A DNA stretch of 64,000 bases from Aphis gossypii (taxonomy: Eukaryota; Arthropoda; Insecta; Hemiptera; Aphididae). Each line of letters starts with the position of its first letter. The stretch's first letter is position 1. Both the position numbers and the translations under genes were made by a program. Positions 38,011 through 51,868 of this stretch are shown one piece after another. The notes under the pieces are model-generated. The model made no database searches. It saw only the letters and a list, made by a program, of their open reading frames with translations, and had not been told where the DNA came from. The DNA lies in contig NC_065530.1 of assembly GCF_020184175.1 (NCBI RefSeq), positions 75,121,260 through 75,185,259 of the forward strand. The letters run 5' to 3'.

Positions 38011-41000
38011 TATTTCAAGACAAAGTGGTTTTTGTAGCTCTGAATTTTCAAAATGCAGTTGCTCAGATATTATATAATGATTAGCCAAAGAGTGAAATCG
38101 TTAAATAATTATTATTACTATTACTATTAGGTTTAACTGTTGAAAATTTAAATTTGTATAGCTTATGTGAATTAAGAAGTAGTTCACCGTTATAATACAA
38201 TGGGGTATATACATTTTTTTTAGTTAAAAATTAGCTTCATCAACAATGGTCATTGAAAATGATTTATTTACATATTATATGATACACTGTCAACAAATAT
38301 ATACATTATAATATAATTTACACGATTTAATGATCAGAGATACAAAAGTTTGTTGTGTAAATTGACAATGACATCGAATTTGATGGTGTTGTAGATGGAT
38401 TCAGGGTCCTGATTATATGCATATGATAAATCTATATTCATAGATAAATAGTGATAATATATTAATTAAATTGATATTGTTACATTTTTAATTTTAAAGC
38501 TTACACGTTTTATGTACAATTCTATCAATTCATAATAAGTAGTAAATACAGTTCCACGTTTTAAATTTTTTTAATTAACTTGAATGTTTATAGTTTTTCT
38601 TAAATTATATAATAAACATTATGTAATAGAGGTACTGAACATTTGAAAATGAAAACAAAGTATGGTTAGTTAAAATGTCTTAAGGTGTCCAAATAACAAC
38701 TTAAATTGTCATTCTTATTTTCAGGATAGATAAGTAGATTTTTGACATGACTTGAATGTTATCTTTTATAGTTTATCCATTTTAGAATATTACGGTTAAA
38801 AGTTATCCAGCAGGACCGATTAATGGTTTTAGGATTTATCCACATATACTTTTATACTAATCAAATATCTATAACCATCCGGGTCACTATATATATATTT
38901 TTTAAGTTAATACGTTCTTGAATTTAAAAGCTTAGTACATTAAATTATTTGATTTTTAACAATAAAGTTAAAATTGATTACTATTAAAATTATAACGTTA
39001 TTTATATACGACCAACATATTATATTATTACTAGAACAAATAATTTTTGTTCTTTATAATAACAATAAACCACTCATTACTTCTTAAAAAATTGTATAAA
39101 ACAAATTACATTATCACTTGCACAAAATTCGAAATGAACATATTATTATTAGTTATTTTGTACATAATGACTTAATATTAATACTTAAAATATAATATAA
39201 TACTGTTGAAATTAAATATAATGTATTTATTTAAATAAATTATTAACGTGACTATTGAAATAAATATTATAAGTATAGCTTTTACTAAGTATCCGGTACT
39301 ATTTTGGAATTAGTGAGATCTATTGAACGGTATATTATTAAAAATATATTTATTTCTGAAGTGAAACGTTTGTTAATTATTTGGATCAGAAAGTCAGTCA
39401 ATACAATTTTGCTCTAAGTAACTTATAAATAAAAATTATATTATAGCTCTAGACTAAATATTTCATGTATTGATGTAAAATCTTTTGCAAACTTAATCTT
39501 AATTAATTCATTGTACCTCACGACAGTCTTGTTGCAGATTTTTTCTAGTCTTTCTCAATTTTATTATTAATTAACTCGGTGTTAAATTTGAATACGTGTT
39601 AATAAATAATTTTTTATGAAATTGTATTTTGAATATTATACTTCACTAAAAGTTATTTCCGAGTACTTACTTACAGAACATGTTGAACATATTATTTTGT
39701 ATGATTACAAATACAACTATATAAATGATTGCGTCTTGTTGATTAGGATAGTTCAATCGTATATATTATTAATACATTTAATTGGATTTAAAAATGTCAT
39801 CATTGCATAGACGATTCATTTATGCAGAATACTGCCGGCATTTTATAACTTTGAATAGTCATATTGGTATTTTAGACGAAATATAATAAAATATATATCG
39901 CTCATAATGGGCTACCGCCACGATTTTGAATCAATATTTACCATTTAAAACAAATTACCACTATTCACCGGGGGGACGAGAGCAGCTATTCGAATTGGAG
40001 TTTCGTTGTTGCCTCTGCAGTTTATTCGGTTACATAATTTATTGATATAAAATGAAATAGGACTGGTGTACCTATACATATATAGTATATAGGCACTAAA
40101 ATACAAACCTACTCAATAGAACCAATAAATTATTATATACATATACGGCCAAAATGGTGAAATATTGAAAAAAATAAGTGTGTTACTGCGTATTATTGCA
40201 CGACAGTTACACAAATAACGTTATACACATGGATAGATATTTATTTAATTGTATTTTTGGTCAGCTGTTTTTTAAGTATTTTTAAAATTAAGTCCTTTCG
40301 AAAAATAATTATGATATTTTATCCTTATTTATATCTTTATGGCGTAAATCTTTAAAGTTATTCGTTGTTACCACTTTAAATGTATCAAATATTGTCAACC
40401 TATTAGTTAAACTGCAATAATAATATAATACTATAATAGTATTAAAGTTAGGTTAGTTTTAAAGTAAAAAAAAACAAATATTTTAGTACACTAGTTTTTA
40501 AAAATATCCATTAACAACATGTTTTGATTGAATATTTTTTAATACGAACGGAAACGATGATCATTAAGCATATTTCAGTATACGACCTCATCGTTGATAA
40601 CCTAAATATGTTGTTTGCAGAGATGACTTTAGTTTTAGTAGCTACAGTGAAGTCATAAATATCGCGAATGTGTCTATAGAATATTGAGTTCATAGTTACA
40701 ACAATAATTTAATGGACTTATATATTGTACCAGCCTATTGTTTGAAATATATATTATTATAAACACGAGGTTTAAAGTGATTTTTACAATAGTCGTGATT
40801 AATATACTTAATATAGTACTAAACTAAAATATATTTAAAAAAAAAAAATAACTACGATTTGATTACAAAACTTGTTCGACGTACCAAGTTCATTTACTCA
40901 AATTCACAATACGTTATAAGCAAGAAAATTGCTTAACACTTGTATATTATATAATACAATATAAACAACAAAAATAAAGTTCTATATTTTAATGCGGATA

Positions 41001-41330
41001 TCTAACTGGATTTTCTCGAAAAACTGTATTTGGAAGCCAGAATCTGTGTATTTTTTAATTTTATAAAACAATATCCAATTTATTTATTTATTGATCGGTT
41101 ATATGGTAATTTCTTTTAATCCATATAGTATAATATATTAAGTACATTAGGAAGTCGTTTTTTTTTTTTTTTTTTTAATTATTTTCTTGATATATTTTTT
41201 CGTTTACAATCAGTTGTTGATATCACGATCATTAGGTAAGGTAAACTAAAACACTAGGTAATATACTTTTAATGAAACGTACCGATATCAATTTTGTTTT
41301 TGTATATAGTAAAATCCAACGGTCCATTCT
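38011..41330. other. AT-rich non-coding stretch
   Basis: Frames at 39616-39810 (+) and 40511-40693 (-) are short and unrecognised. A small GC-richer spot around 39960-40020 includes GGGGGG. No gene is supported. Confidence 0.6.
41158..41176 (+). repeat. poly-T run (19 bases)
   Basis: Uninterrupted T run. Confidence 0.9.
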
Positions 41331-41402
41331 ACAAAACTTCCCGTTTGTAATAATTATTACATGCGTATTTACGCGTGGGCAGTGTCAATGTTATACGGTC
41401 GA

Positions 41403-41450
41403 CCAATGACATTCATTGTGTGCAATATATAAGAGCTTTGCTCACCCAGA
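41403..41450 (+). promoter_or_regulatory. possible core promoter (CCAAT and TATA-like)
   Basis: CCAAT at 41403-41407 is followed about 20 bases later by TATATAAG at 41426-41433, in a CpG-containing patch. TATA-like strings are common in AT-rich DNA and the CCAAT-TATA spacing is closer than usual, so this is only suggestive. Confidence 0.2.
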
Positions 41451-41833
41451 TTTAAAGGTCAAAATAGCGACGCATGTTGAAAAAATCAATAATTGAGACT
41501 TCTTCAAAATAATACGTGAGATTTATTATAATACGACTACGGTAGTGTGAATGTATTAATAATAATAATAATATTACGACCAATCTCCATATCGATTATA
41601 TAATAGAAAGTGCATGTATCTATCATGGGGGTGATCGGCGGACGAGGAAATTATTTCTCGTATCGAATATTATATAATATACTAATATTAAATTGTACAA
41701 TATATCGAGCACCGGTCGTTTATTAACTCAATTCGTTATCAGAGATCAGGCACAGTCATTGATAATAATGGTCGACACCATCAACACAGTCTTCACCATC
41801 AGTAGGTTCGCGAATGTCACGTCCACGAGTACG

Positions 41834-41836
41834 ATG

Positions 41837-41867
<31 letters not shown>

Positions 41868-41876
41868 TAATAATAA
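41834..41876 (+). repeat. (AAT)n microsatellite, interrupted
   Basis: About ten TAA/AAT units from 41836, interrupted by one AAC and resuming to 41876. Confidence 0.9.
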
Positions 41877-42420
41877 AAAACCTAATAATAATAACAATTC
41901 GTGAATCGCTCTCAGTGTCCGAAAACGTGGTATTAAGTCTGGCCCGCGGGTACGGCGTCACCACAGGAAGATAATATATTATTATAATAATTCGTGGTGT
42001 TTTTTTTTTCAAAATCGGTCGCGAATAATGGATTCCCGTATAATGACGTTAACGAGAGACAATAATATGTTAGGTACATACCCCCACGCTACTATTACTT
42101 GACAATAGATTATACATATATTTTTACGATTCCAACTTTGCCATTTCCTCCGAGAGCATATTCCACTGTTCTCGTCTATGCGTGCGTGCGTTACAGAATT
42201 ACATTATACAATATACGATGCACATATATCTACATGATGTCGGCAAGTTTATACATTGTATGGTATCAAGAAAAAAGGAGGTCAAATTGTGTGTTTTGAT
42301 ATTACACGGTTCCTTAGTTACACGCCGTGATGTGCGCATCGAGGTGTTTAAGCATAAAATGCGGTTTGTTCCAATGCAATTATCACATATCGTATTACAT
42401 AAATTAAAATAAATATTCTA

Positions 42421-44539
42421 GATGTTGGCGAGCAAGAAGTATACATATACAGAAATGCAGGTTTAAGGTAACTAAACTATAATAGTACCCGTTTGGACTT
42501 GTGTCACAATTTTATTATTGTTTTCAAAGTGAAACATACATACAAAGAACTTTCATTCGACGAATTTTTTTGTTCAACAGAATATTTTAAAGAACAAAAT
42601 CAAATTAATAACAAATTTACGCGAATCACTTTAAAGTATTTCTTTATAGTAAGCAATTTTTTTTATCCGTCAAAACTTTCTAATATGTAAATTTTACTGT
42701 ATTATTATTATTGTTTTGTTGTATGAATGAACGTGATAAGTTGGATATTGTTCATATAAAAACAATGATGATTAGTTAGATAATTATTATTAATATTGCA
42801 ATCGTAATGTTTAAAAATCAATATTTATCGATCATGTAAAAAAAAACGCTTATACTATCTAAAATGATACAGTTATTGTATAGTGTATATCACAAATAAA
42901 AAATAAATAAATATATTTTTTCAAATAATGTATTTTCATACTTAAAATACTCTAAATTGTATCTGAAATTGCAAATAATATAAATAATACGTAGGTAAAT
43001 AAACATAAAAGCTAATTTATTATTTAAAATATCTATTGATAAGAATAAATATTTTTTTTTTGATAAAAATGTTTACTTAATTTAACAATTTTGTATTGGA
43101 TAAGGATATATCATAATTTACGTATAAACAACATCAAATGTTTGAAATAAAAAAAATAAATCATGACGCAGACTAAGTTTCATTATAATACATTATATAG
43201 AGTTTAATGCGTTTCATTGCAAATAGTATACTATTCCGCATTGTATCATTTTCACTGTCGATATTTTTCCCCTGAATATTTCTCATTTGAAATATAGTGC
43301 AATAATACGATGCTAGCTCCTCCACCCTTAATATTTTCCATCTATATTTCATATTTATCACATATTATTTATAGAAATACTGTTTTTTAATACTTCATCA
43401 TTATTTTGTTTATTTACTTTTCAAAGAGCTATATATTGGATTCAATTGTATTATAAAAAAATATTATTTATTCAATATGAAGAAATAAAAATGTATCCTC
43501 TATGTCTAAGTGTATTAATAAAATAAAAGTTGTCATAAAAATATTATATATTTCACTAATAAAATACAGTTATTTAATGGAGCGAGAATGCTTTTAGATT
43601 TAAAAATGTTGCTCATTTAAAAAGAAATTATTCAATGTAAATATTAAAATATGATACAGAAACTACTTTTTACTCAAAAGTTCAAATTTATATTGAAATC
43701 AAGTACAATCTAAATAAAGATTTATTATTATAATTTTATAATTTCTTAATTATAATAATATAATACGGTATAATACAAATTAATTTTCAAAATCATTCGT
43801 TAAAAATATTATATATGTAATTAAAAATTTGAAATATGATCTAAAATTGTTTTATCAATGCATCTTCGTATCAGCAATTTCATACACAATATATTATAAT
43901 ATTTACTTAAATCATTTACTAATCAATAATACTCAATTACAGTACCTAATGACCCGTTCAACTTGTGTAAGGCTGCATGGCGTAGACAATATAAAATCCA
44001 TTATAAAAATACAATAAAGTATTACGTGCATTTTCATATTTATTATAAAAATAATGAGCGTTTAAAATAATATGCTCCTAAGGTTACAAAGAAAGCTCTA
44101 TGATAAATGGTTTTCAAACAATTAAACATAATATAGTAGTAATTTATCAAATTTACATATTTGGATTTAAGAATAGGTTGACCAATATAGTCTAATATTA
44201 TATACAAAATTAATATGCAAATTATTCATATTATATGTCTCTATAGTAGGTATATAACTTATACGTAAACGAGCTTGAAAGCGTAATATTCACGTTAATT
44301 ATAAAACTAAAATTAAAGAATGGAATATACTATGCCGTACGTCAATGTGTGAAAACTCGTAATTTTGAAGTCACGCATTGAATACAATATAATACAATTG
44401 TGTTCAACGACGTAAACATAATTGACGCATTCGTGAAGTCGACGAAATATTGTTTTATTTAGATGTTGTGAAAAAGGATGCAATAATAAAATATAGGTAG
44501 TTGTATAATAGTAATAACGAAACCGATGACAGAGTTCCG
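42421..44539. other. AT-rich non-coding stretch
   Basis: Open frames at 42493-42690 (+), 43173-43361 (-), 43829-44017 (+) and 44313-44543 (-) are short and unrecognised. Confidence 0.6.
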
Positions 44540-44895
44540 ACAAGGGTAAAACGCATTACTGACAACATGGCTGCTGCACACGTCATTAACATTTATATCG
44601 TACCATATCGCATAAAATAATAAAAATAATATACGTACAAGATGAATATGAGATTAAGTGGGTGTGTGTGAAAATTTATTTAGAACCAATCTGGTAGACG
44701 GATGGACTAGGTCGATAGGTTAGCATAGGGTTTGGTAAACTGCATATTTTAAACTTCATGATTGTAGCTCAGTGGGCATGTCTGTTCAACATTCACTAAC
44801 CACCTCCGTCATTGCCTCCGTCTTCGTTATTCTACCACAAAGTACGTGATCCGACAGTGGTGAGGTTTCAAAATTGTGTTACAGGACAAATTAGG

Positions 44896-44936
<41 letters not shown>

Positions 44937-45810
44937 ACAAGGTAACGCCAGTGATCTACAAAGGTTTGAAATCAGATGATTGTGTGGCACAAGGGAAATA
45001 GTACCGAACAATAAAAGCATTTTAACGGTGGCAATGTAGGTTGGGCCGTATAATACATCCTAGGTGTATTTAGGTATAACAGTGGAGGTAAAACGAAGAA
45101 GAAGATGTATATACAAACACATACACACACGCAAATGTGAGTAACCGACGAGTGTGTACTACAGCTTGAGGGATATATATATATAAATATGCTTGTGTGT
45201 GTGTTTAACGGCGGTGGTGGATTCTTCTTTAGGGCACCTGTGTAAGAAATTACACATTTTTTTCACGTTTCCCTGCTCGACTGTACTCGAAATTCATCCA
45301 GACCTGCTGTTAAATAAGAACGTTTCTCACCAATGATGAGCGAGTGGTTTTGAGGGGGGAAGTAGGTAGGTACACGTTTTATCGGCGTGGCCGCGTCAAG
45401 TAGTTGCCGAAAACGTACACGTAGTATAGTAGTTTTACTGAAGAAAAAATAGCCTCACATAAGAAACAAAACGTGTAAACGATTGTTGACTGCAGCTGAG
45501 TACGAGTACCCATACCTGCAATTGAACGGTTGTATAGTATTACGACAGGGAGCGAAATGTGGAATTGTGTTCGAGGTGAGAGATACGTTGAGGGGGTGAT
45601 AGAGTGGGAGGAGAAAGACAGAGGTAAATCGATAAACATAGATAGATAGTTGGGTAAAAGGATCCAAGGATAAATACATGCTGTAAAGAAAAAATCGTGA
45701 AAAGCGACGGGTAGAAAAGTGTAGTAGTAGGTAGTCACGCCGACTGCGGAGATGTTGGCATGAAGGGCAGAAAAAAGGAAACTAAAGAAAGAAAATAAAA
45801 ACAAAAATGT
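44540..45810. other. GC-elevated island with purine-rich plus strand
   Basis: This is the largest non-AT-rich part of the window. From about 45540 to 45810 the plus strand is strongly purine-rich (long G/A stretches such as gatagagtgggaggagaaag at 45599-45618). That bias removes stop codons from the complementary strand and explains the 141-codon minus frame at 45379-45804 and its overlapping neighbours, none of which looks like a known protein. It may be a transcribed untranslated exon, a non-coding RNA or a promoter-proximal region. No splice structure could be drawn. Confidence 0.45.
44900..44933 (+). repeat. (TG)n microsatellite
   Basis: Seventeen uninterrupted TG units, in a region with other short TG runs (44659-44670, 45194-45204). 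Confidence 0.95.
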
Positions 45811-48800
45811 GGTACTGGATTTTCAAATAACCTGATGTAACTATGCAGGTGAAAAAAATCAAACTTTTTTTCGAGATGAAAACTTCGAGTATTAATTAAC
45901 CGTGTCACTAAACGACATAAGAAATACCGAAATGGCATCGAACTTGAAACAAAGGCATTGAATTAAAATATTATAAGCTATTGAACTCGAGAACGATTTG
46001 ATACATTAACTGCGTCAAACTGAAAGTAATATTTTATATTGTTACCCATATTATTATTTTCAACGTTACATTTATAGCATTAAAATGGTTTACATAAGTG
46101 CACTCATTGGACTTACTGTAATGTGATTGATAACAGACAGAGTAATCGTTAAGAGACTTTAAATCACTCATTCTTATATAGGTACGAGTATTTCCATTTT
46201 ATTACTCATTTCTGATCCGATTTACAGCTTTTGAAAACATATTTTACAACGTAAGCAGGAATCAACTACATTCATAATAATATGCAATTTTATTTAAATT
46301 ATAAGTACTTAATGACATTGCCATTCATTTTAATTTATTTCAATCGTTTTTTGACGGAATTTCTTTATTAATTTGTTAATTTTAATTATTTACATATTAT
46401 TTCGTATTTTATAGTTTATAGAATTATCATACAAAATTTTTCTTTATTTTATACATGCCATGAAATAAAATTTCTATTTGATTTTTAATATAAAACTTTT
46501 ATTAAGTATAGGTAGGTACTCAAGAAGATTATTAAAATTTAAGAACACATCTCTACCAATAATTAAAAAAATGTCAGAATCATTATAAAGATACCAATAG
46601 TTTATACTTAAAGTATAAATTCTAAACACAACCCCATACTTTTATAATCCAATACTAAAATTAAAACGATAATTTAATTATCCTGTATTATGATATTTTG
46701 AGAAAATTCACTCTAAACACTGAATACTTGTATAAAGTAATAAACCTATTAAACATAAACCTAATTTAAGATTATTTTAAATACATACAGTTTGTTTTAT
46801 AAGACATTATTTCATAGTTATTGCAAAAAACTTGAAAATCACAGTATTTTAATTTTACATTATGATAGAAAACAATTAAGTAAGCTAAACTTAATTTTGT
46901 AATCTAGTAATTATAATTCATATATAGTATTTATGACAGATTTTCCGTAAGCATTATATCTTTATATTATCATGTAAAATATAATATGTGTCTTATTTAC
47001 AAGACGAGAAGATATATGAGTGCCTAAATATTTTAATAGTCAGTCTTAAAATGTCAGATTATGTAGTTATGTTAACAAAATTCCCTTGTACATGACATAT
47101 TAAGTAAAGATGGATACTATGAAACAGTAGTAACAAAACTCAAATATAAAAGTATAATCAAACAAATAAACTATAAATAAAATAATATAATTTATTGTGT
47201 AAGAAATGCTTAGATAAAAGGGACATGCAATTATTTTGATCAAAAACTGAACGTTATAAATATTTTGATAAAATCATATAAAATGTTTCTGCACTTACTT
47301 TAATTAAAAACCTTTTTTAATTAAATAACAATATTATACTCCCAATCATTATATTATACTCAAGAATTTGATTTAAAATAATTTATAAATGTAGGTAGGT
47401 AGTACTACTATAAACATCTGCTATTCATGAATAAAAGTGAAATTGTTTATTTATTGGCAATACTGGAAGCCGTAATAAATTTTAATGAATTATTAAAGCA
47501 GATTTATTTTTATTTTAGTACAGGTACATATTATAATAATCTAGGACATTTATAGGATTCATATTAGATATATTCTATTATACATACAACCACAAACAGG
47601 GGTAAAATATAATTTTATATCTAAAACTATCAATCACCTTTTTCTAAGAAAACATGATTTTTTTCGTGTTGATTACTGACTACAATTATAATAATTATTA
47701 TATTATAAATAAATGTTTTAAATTTATATTTGCATGAAATATATTCCAAAACCAGGTGTAAGAAGTTTAACAAAAAATATACTTACACTTGTATTTATAT
47801 TATGTCGTTTATTTATTCGTAGAATTAATTTTTATAAAAGTACATATTATAAATGTATTTATAAACTTCTTTATGCAAATGCAAGTGTAAGTATTTAAAT
47901 ACTTTTTTAAAAGTATTTTTTACGATACTACTTTTGAAGCTTTTGTACATACTCGTATACAAATTAAAATCAAGCCTTGAATAATTTTAATTGCTGAATT
48001 TTTATTACTTTGCATTTCCTTATCGAGTTAATCAACACAAAAGAAAAAAACAAAAGATTTATTTTTAATTATCAGTGCCTCACACTTTATTTGAGAATTA
48101 ACACACAAGTTAAGTATAAATGATAAAATATATAAATACGTATAACTATGTAGCACGCATAAATATTATATAATCATAACTTCCTGAATAATAGAGACAA
48201 ATATTAACAGTAGTTCGGCTTACATTTGTATATTAAAAAAACATTCATTGATCGCGTACAATTTAATAAACCAACAACCAACCAAACAATTCATTATATA
48301 TTTCTTGTCGTCATATTCGTATTGAAAACATTCACATCGCAATGAAAAACTATTGTAAACAAAGTTTATACTTAAGTAATAACACGACTTTTACTAAAAT
48401 AAAACATATTTGATATAATTAATATGATGTGAATTTTGATGAATTTTCATGTATGTGTAAGTATTAAATTTTAATTCTACTTTAAATCGTGCACAATAAT
48501 GCATTTAATATTAATCAAAATGTTTATTAATGATATTATAACTATTATACAAATAAAAAGTTTTTAATAAACAGAATATTGAAACTGTTAACTGACAAAC
48601 AAAATAACAAATAAAGTATCTATTTATAGTTATTATAGTACTTAAAATAATAAAGTAATACTATTTTCCCAAATTTTCAGTAAAATACATTTTTAGATGA
48701 AAAAATAAAATTTCCAAAATAATATTAATTTCTACTCATAAATTTCATTGCATCTCAATTTAAAAATATTAATGTTTATTTTATATTGCGATGTATCTAT

Positions 48801-51399
48801 TATAAGCCTAAATTATAGCTTTTATGTATTTTAATTTAAATAATTCTAAAATATATTCATTAGGTAAGTGGCGTAATTACATAGTGTACCATAGTGAGTT
48901 ATATCTTATAAATTTTAAAATATTGAAAACGTTATTTATATTTATCTCAAAATAACAAAAGGCAATTTTTTCACCTAAAATATGTAATAAAATTATATAA
49001 GAAACCTTTTAATGAAAGAATATTTTCTCCAACCTATACGATAAATAATAAAAATGTCTTTTAAATACTCAATTGGTATTAAAATAATTTAAAGTACTAC
49101 TATCTAAAAGTAGTTCATAATCATTTGGATACTAATTATTCTTGTTACTATTAAAAAATAAACTGTTTGTAACTAGATTGATGTAGCCATATAATATATC
49201 TTTTCAATTCCATTAGTTTATGTTATAATAATATACTGAACTAAATAGCTAACACAACGGTTAAACTGGAAGTAATAAAAATAAAATTCCTACTTACAAT
49301 ATAAAATAAAAAACAATTTACACATGTGAACAATGATTAAGTTAAAGAATTTATAAACCTAAAGAATAATTTTTGTTTTGAAAATGTAACAAAGGTTTTT
49401 TTTTCCATTAGTAATCTAACATAAAATATGTATTTATCCATATACATTTTTATCATTAAACCTTCTACTTTTTGTAAATTAAATTACATGTCTAAATTAG
49501 CTTTTAATATTCTTTTCTACAAATAACCTATTATCTTGTGCCATCCATTTAAATATTTTAGTTGAGTTAACTCCTCGAAATGTGTCGGATTCAATTTTTA
49601 TTTTTAAATATTACAAACGTAAAATATGATATTACATTTTTCTATTTTTATGTGAGTATATTAATTACCTGATGTGCATTGTAAGTGTATCAATAACGCA
49701 TTGTTTTCTGAAACCCGTATTATTAATCTGAAAAAAAAACAAACAAAAATATAGTTATCAGCATTACGCAAAGAACATAATACAGCATAAATAATTAAGT
49801 TATTAAACGACACTAGAACACTTTCGTACAGAAAGTATCTATTTGTCTTATTATTATCCTTAATGTATCCATTTTATCTGTTAATTATTAACATAATTTA
49901 ATAAAAAAGTAAGTGGAAAAAATAGCAATAAAAAAACTATATTTAAAAATATCGATATAGAGTTGTACATTATCGTTTAATTATAATCCTTCTACTACAG
50001 TATAAATAACACCTTGACATTATAATAATGGAATAAAAAATAAAAAATATTTTTTTATTTTTTCTATTGGTCGGTTTTTTTTTTTTTTTATCAATATTAA
50101 CACATAAGCATAATTGTATAGAATACAAATATTTAAAAATAATACTTATCAAAATACATTTTTTATATAATAAAAATATAATTAATGTTAGGTTCTATCA
50201 CAGGATGGCCTCCCTCCTAATAGGTTTCATGCTGTATAATTACTTGTTGTATGTTCAAAATTGCTTATTATGCTCTGCAGCATAGATTGTAAATATTCTT
50301 TTTAAATAAAAAAATAAAAATAAAGTATTTAGTATATTGGCCGTAGAAAAAAAAGTTGAAAAAAATGACTTATCAAGCAAGGATGAGTATTTTTGATTAT
50401 TGGCTTCATAACAATTTTTCTAATAGTTAAAAAAGTCTTACAGTATAGAAGACCTCTAGAAAAAAAATCTAAGTATAATATTATATTTAAATAAATTGAC
50501 TTTCAAAAGAATTGTTAATCATTACCAAGATTTATTTATTTTAATAAAATAAAGAAAACAAATGAAAAGATAATAATTATAAATTAAACTTTGATAAATT
50601 AAATTGTATTCTGTAAAATTTATAAAATTACTTTTAATTTATACTCTTGTGTTACAAATAAATTCCAGTATATTTGACAGTTGAAGATAGATATGTATTT
50701 CGTATAAATACTTTTAATATATTATCAAAATTGTATGATAGCAGTATTTGATAGCCATTTAAAAATGTGCACGTTAATAATTTGACTTCATTAACAAGTA
50801 GAGTATTAAAAATTATGTATTTACACTAAAATAAATGTAGGTACTAACTGTAAGTGAAAATGTTTTTGATTTAAAAACGGTAGGTGTATTTTTATTTATT
50901 AATTAATTCATTATTTTTTTTTTTTTTTTTGCAAACTGTTAAATGATTCAAAAGTTCTATAAACCACTGATGTTTGATAGCAGTTAATATCATAATTCAT
51001 TGTATATACTAATATAAATATATATATATGTCTTATGATTTATTTATTGTTATGATTATTTTAAAAAGTTGAAACATCCATTAACGAAAAAATGTACTAA
51101 ATACATAAATATAAATATACTAAATTAAATAGATGTACGTTACATCTGATTAATTGTATAAATTAGATATTAAACGCGAAATTAAAATAATGGCTGTAAC
51201 CCCTAAAAAAAATAGTATAGTAGCAGCGTCAGGGCTTTAGTTCCTTCAATAAATAACTTAAAAAATTTGTATGAAAATAATAAATGGTAAGAACATAATA
51301 ATGTACTCAATACTCATATAGTAAGAAAAACTATCCTGTATTATATGGTCAACAATAAACCTAACTTAACTTGATGAATGCAGTAGAGCATATACAATT
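45811..51399. other. AT-rich non-coding stretch
   Basis: No gene is recognised. The frames at 49970-50285 on both strands overlap each other and are AT-driven. Minus-strand donor-like sites (ttaattacctg near 49672) have no visible exon. Confidence 0.65.
47761..47894. repeat. interleaved inverted repeats
   Basis: ATACTTACACTTG (47779-47791) is perfectly complementary to CAAGTGTAAGTAT (47882-47894), and the match extends to 17 of 18 bases. AGAAGTTTA (47761-47769) is complementary to TAAACTTCT (47862-47870). The order A-B-A'-B' means both pairs cannot nest in a single simple hairpin. Confidence 0.7.
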
Positions 51400-51741
51400 T
51401 ACCTGAACTATATAGTATATTACACGTATTTTCCGTTATTACCAAATTATCGTACTGAACGTACTGTAATCGCTATTGTATAGTTGAAACTAAGCACAAT
51501 ACAACATAACACAACTGCATAAAAAATTAAGTTTGTGGTGGTTCAATTATACATATCACGACAGGTGGATAGTGTACAATAGAATTTCGGCGTGTGGATA
51601 TACCCACGTAACCGTCAATCACAGCGAAAACTTTGTAGAACCTGAAACGGTAGTACACACACAGCAGAATGATTGTTTGTTGTGGCCCTAAAGGTTGAAA
51701 ATTGTACAAACTATGTATGGAACAAGTGAACAACTTGTTCC
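51400..51741 (-). other. GC-elevated patch, possible minus-strand exon or promoter
   Basis: The part at 51520-51740 is richer in G+C than its flanks and carries an unrecognised minus frame at 51527-51733. On the minus strand a donor-like TTCAG/GTAAAT lies at about 51398-51408, downstream of the patch, so a non-coding first exon reading leftward is conceivable. No acceptor, start or homology supports it. Confidence 0.25.
51719..51741. repeat. perfect 9-bp hairpin
   Basis: GGAACAAGT (51719-51727), a five-base loop, then ACTTGTTCC (51733-51741). Confidence 0.85.
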
Positions 51742-51868
51742 GTGTGCTTCTTCTTAGGTAGAAAATATATCAAATCAGTTAAATCTGATTTATTATGAGT
51801 ATTTTGAAATAACTAGATAACGGATATTTTAGACATATCTTTAGAAGTGTTGAAGCGTTTGAATCAAC

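Larger units (their letters stand above)
41331..42420. other. GC-elevated, CpG-containing stretch
   Basis: Composition is mixed and CpGs are noticeably commoner than in the flanks (around 41360-41400, 41630-41670, 41800-41960 and 42000-42060). Open frames run on both strands across an AAT microsatellite (41693-41974 plus; 41746-42012 minus), and two more overlap at 42099-42412. Their isoleucine runs come from the repeat and none is recognisable as a protein. A promoter or 5' untranslated region is possible. Confidence 0.35.

Noticed and set aside
41693..42012. Open frames on both strands over the AAT repeat
   Set aside because: Both contain isoleucine runs from the microsatellite and overlap antisense to each other. 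No protein motif.
44768..44780. tRNA A-box-like TAGCTCAGTGGG
   Set aside because: It matches the A box, but no B box (GGTTCRANNCC) follows at the proper distance. The nearest similar string, TGTTCAACATTC, is only about 14 bases away, and no cloverleaf can be drawn.
45379..45804. 141-codon minus-strand open frame, longest in the window
   Set aside because: The opposite strand is purine-rich, which removes stop codons. Two further overlapping frames exist, and the translation is F/Y/S-rich with no family motif.
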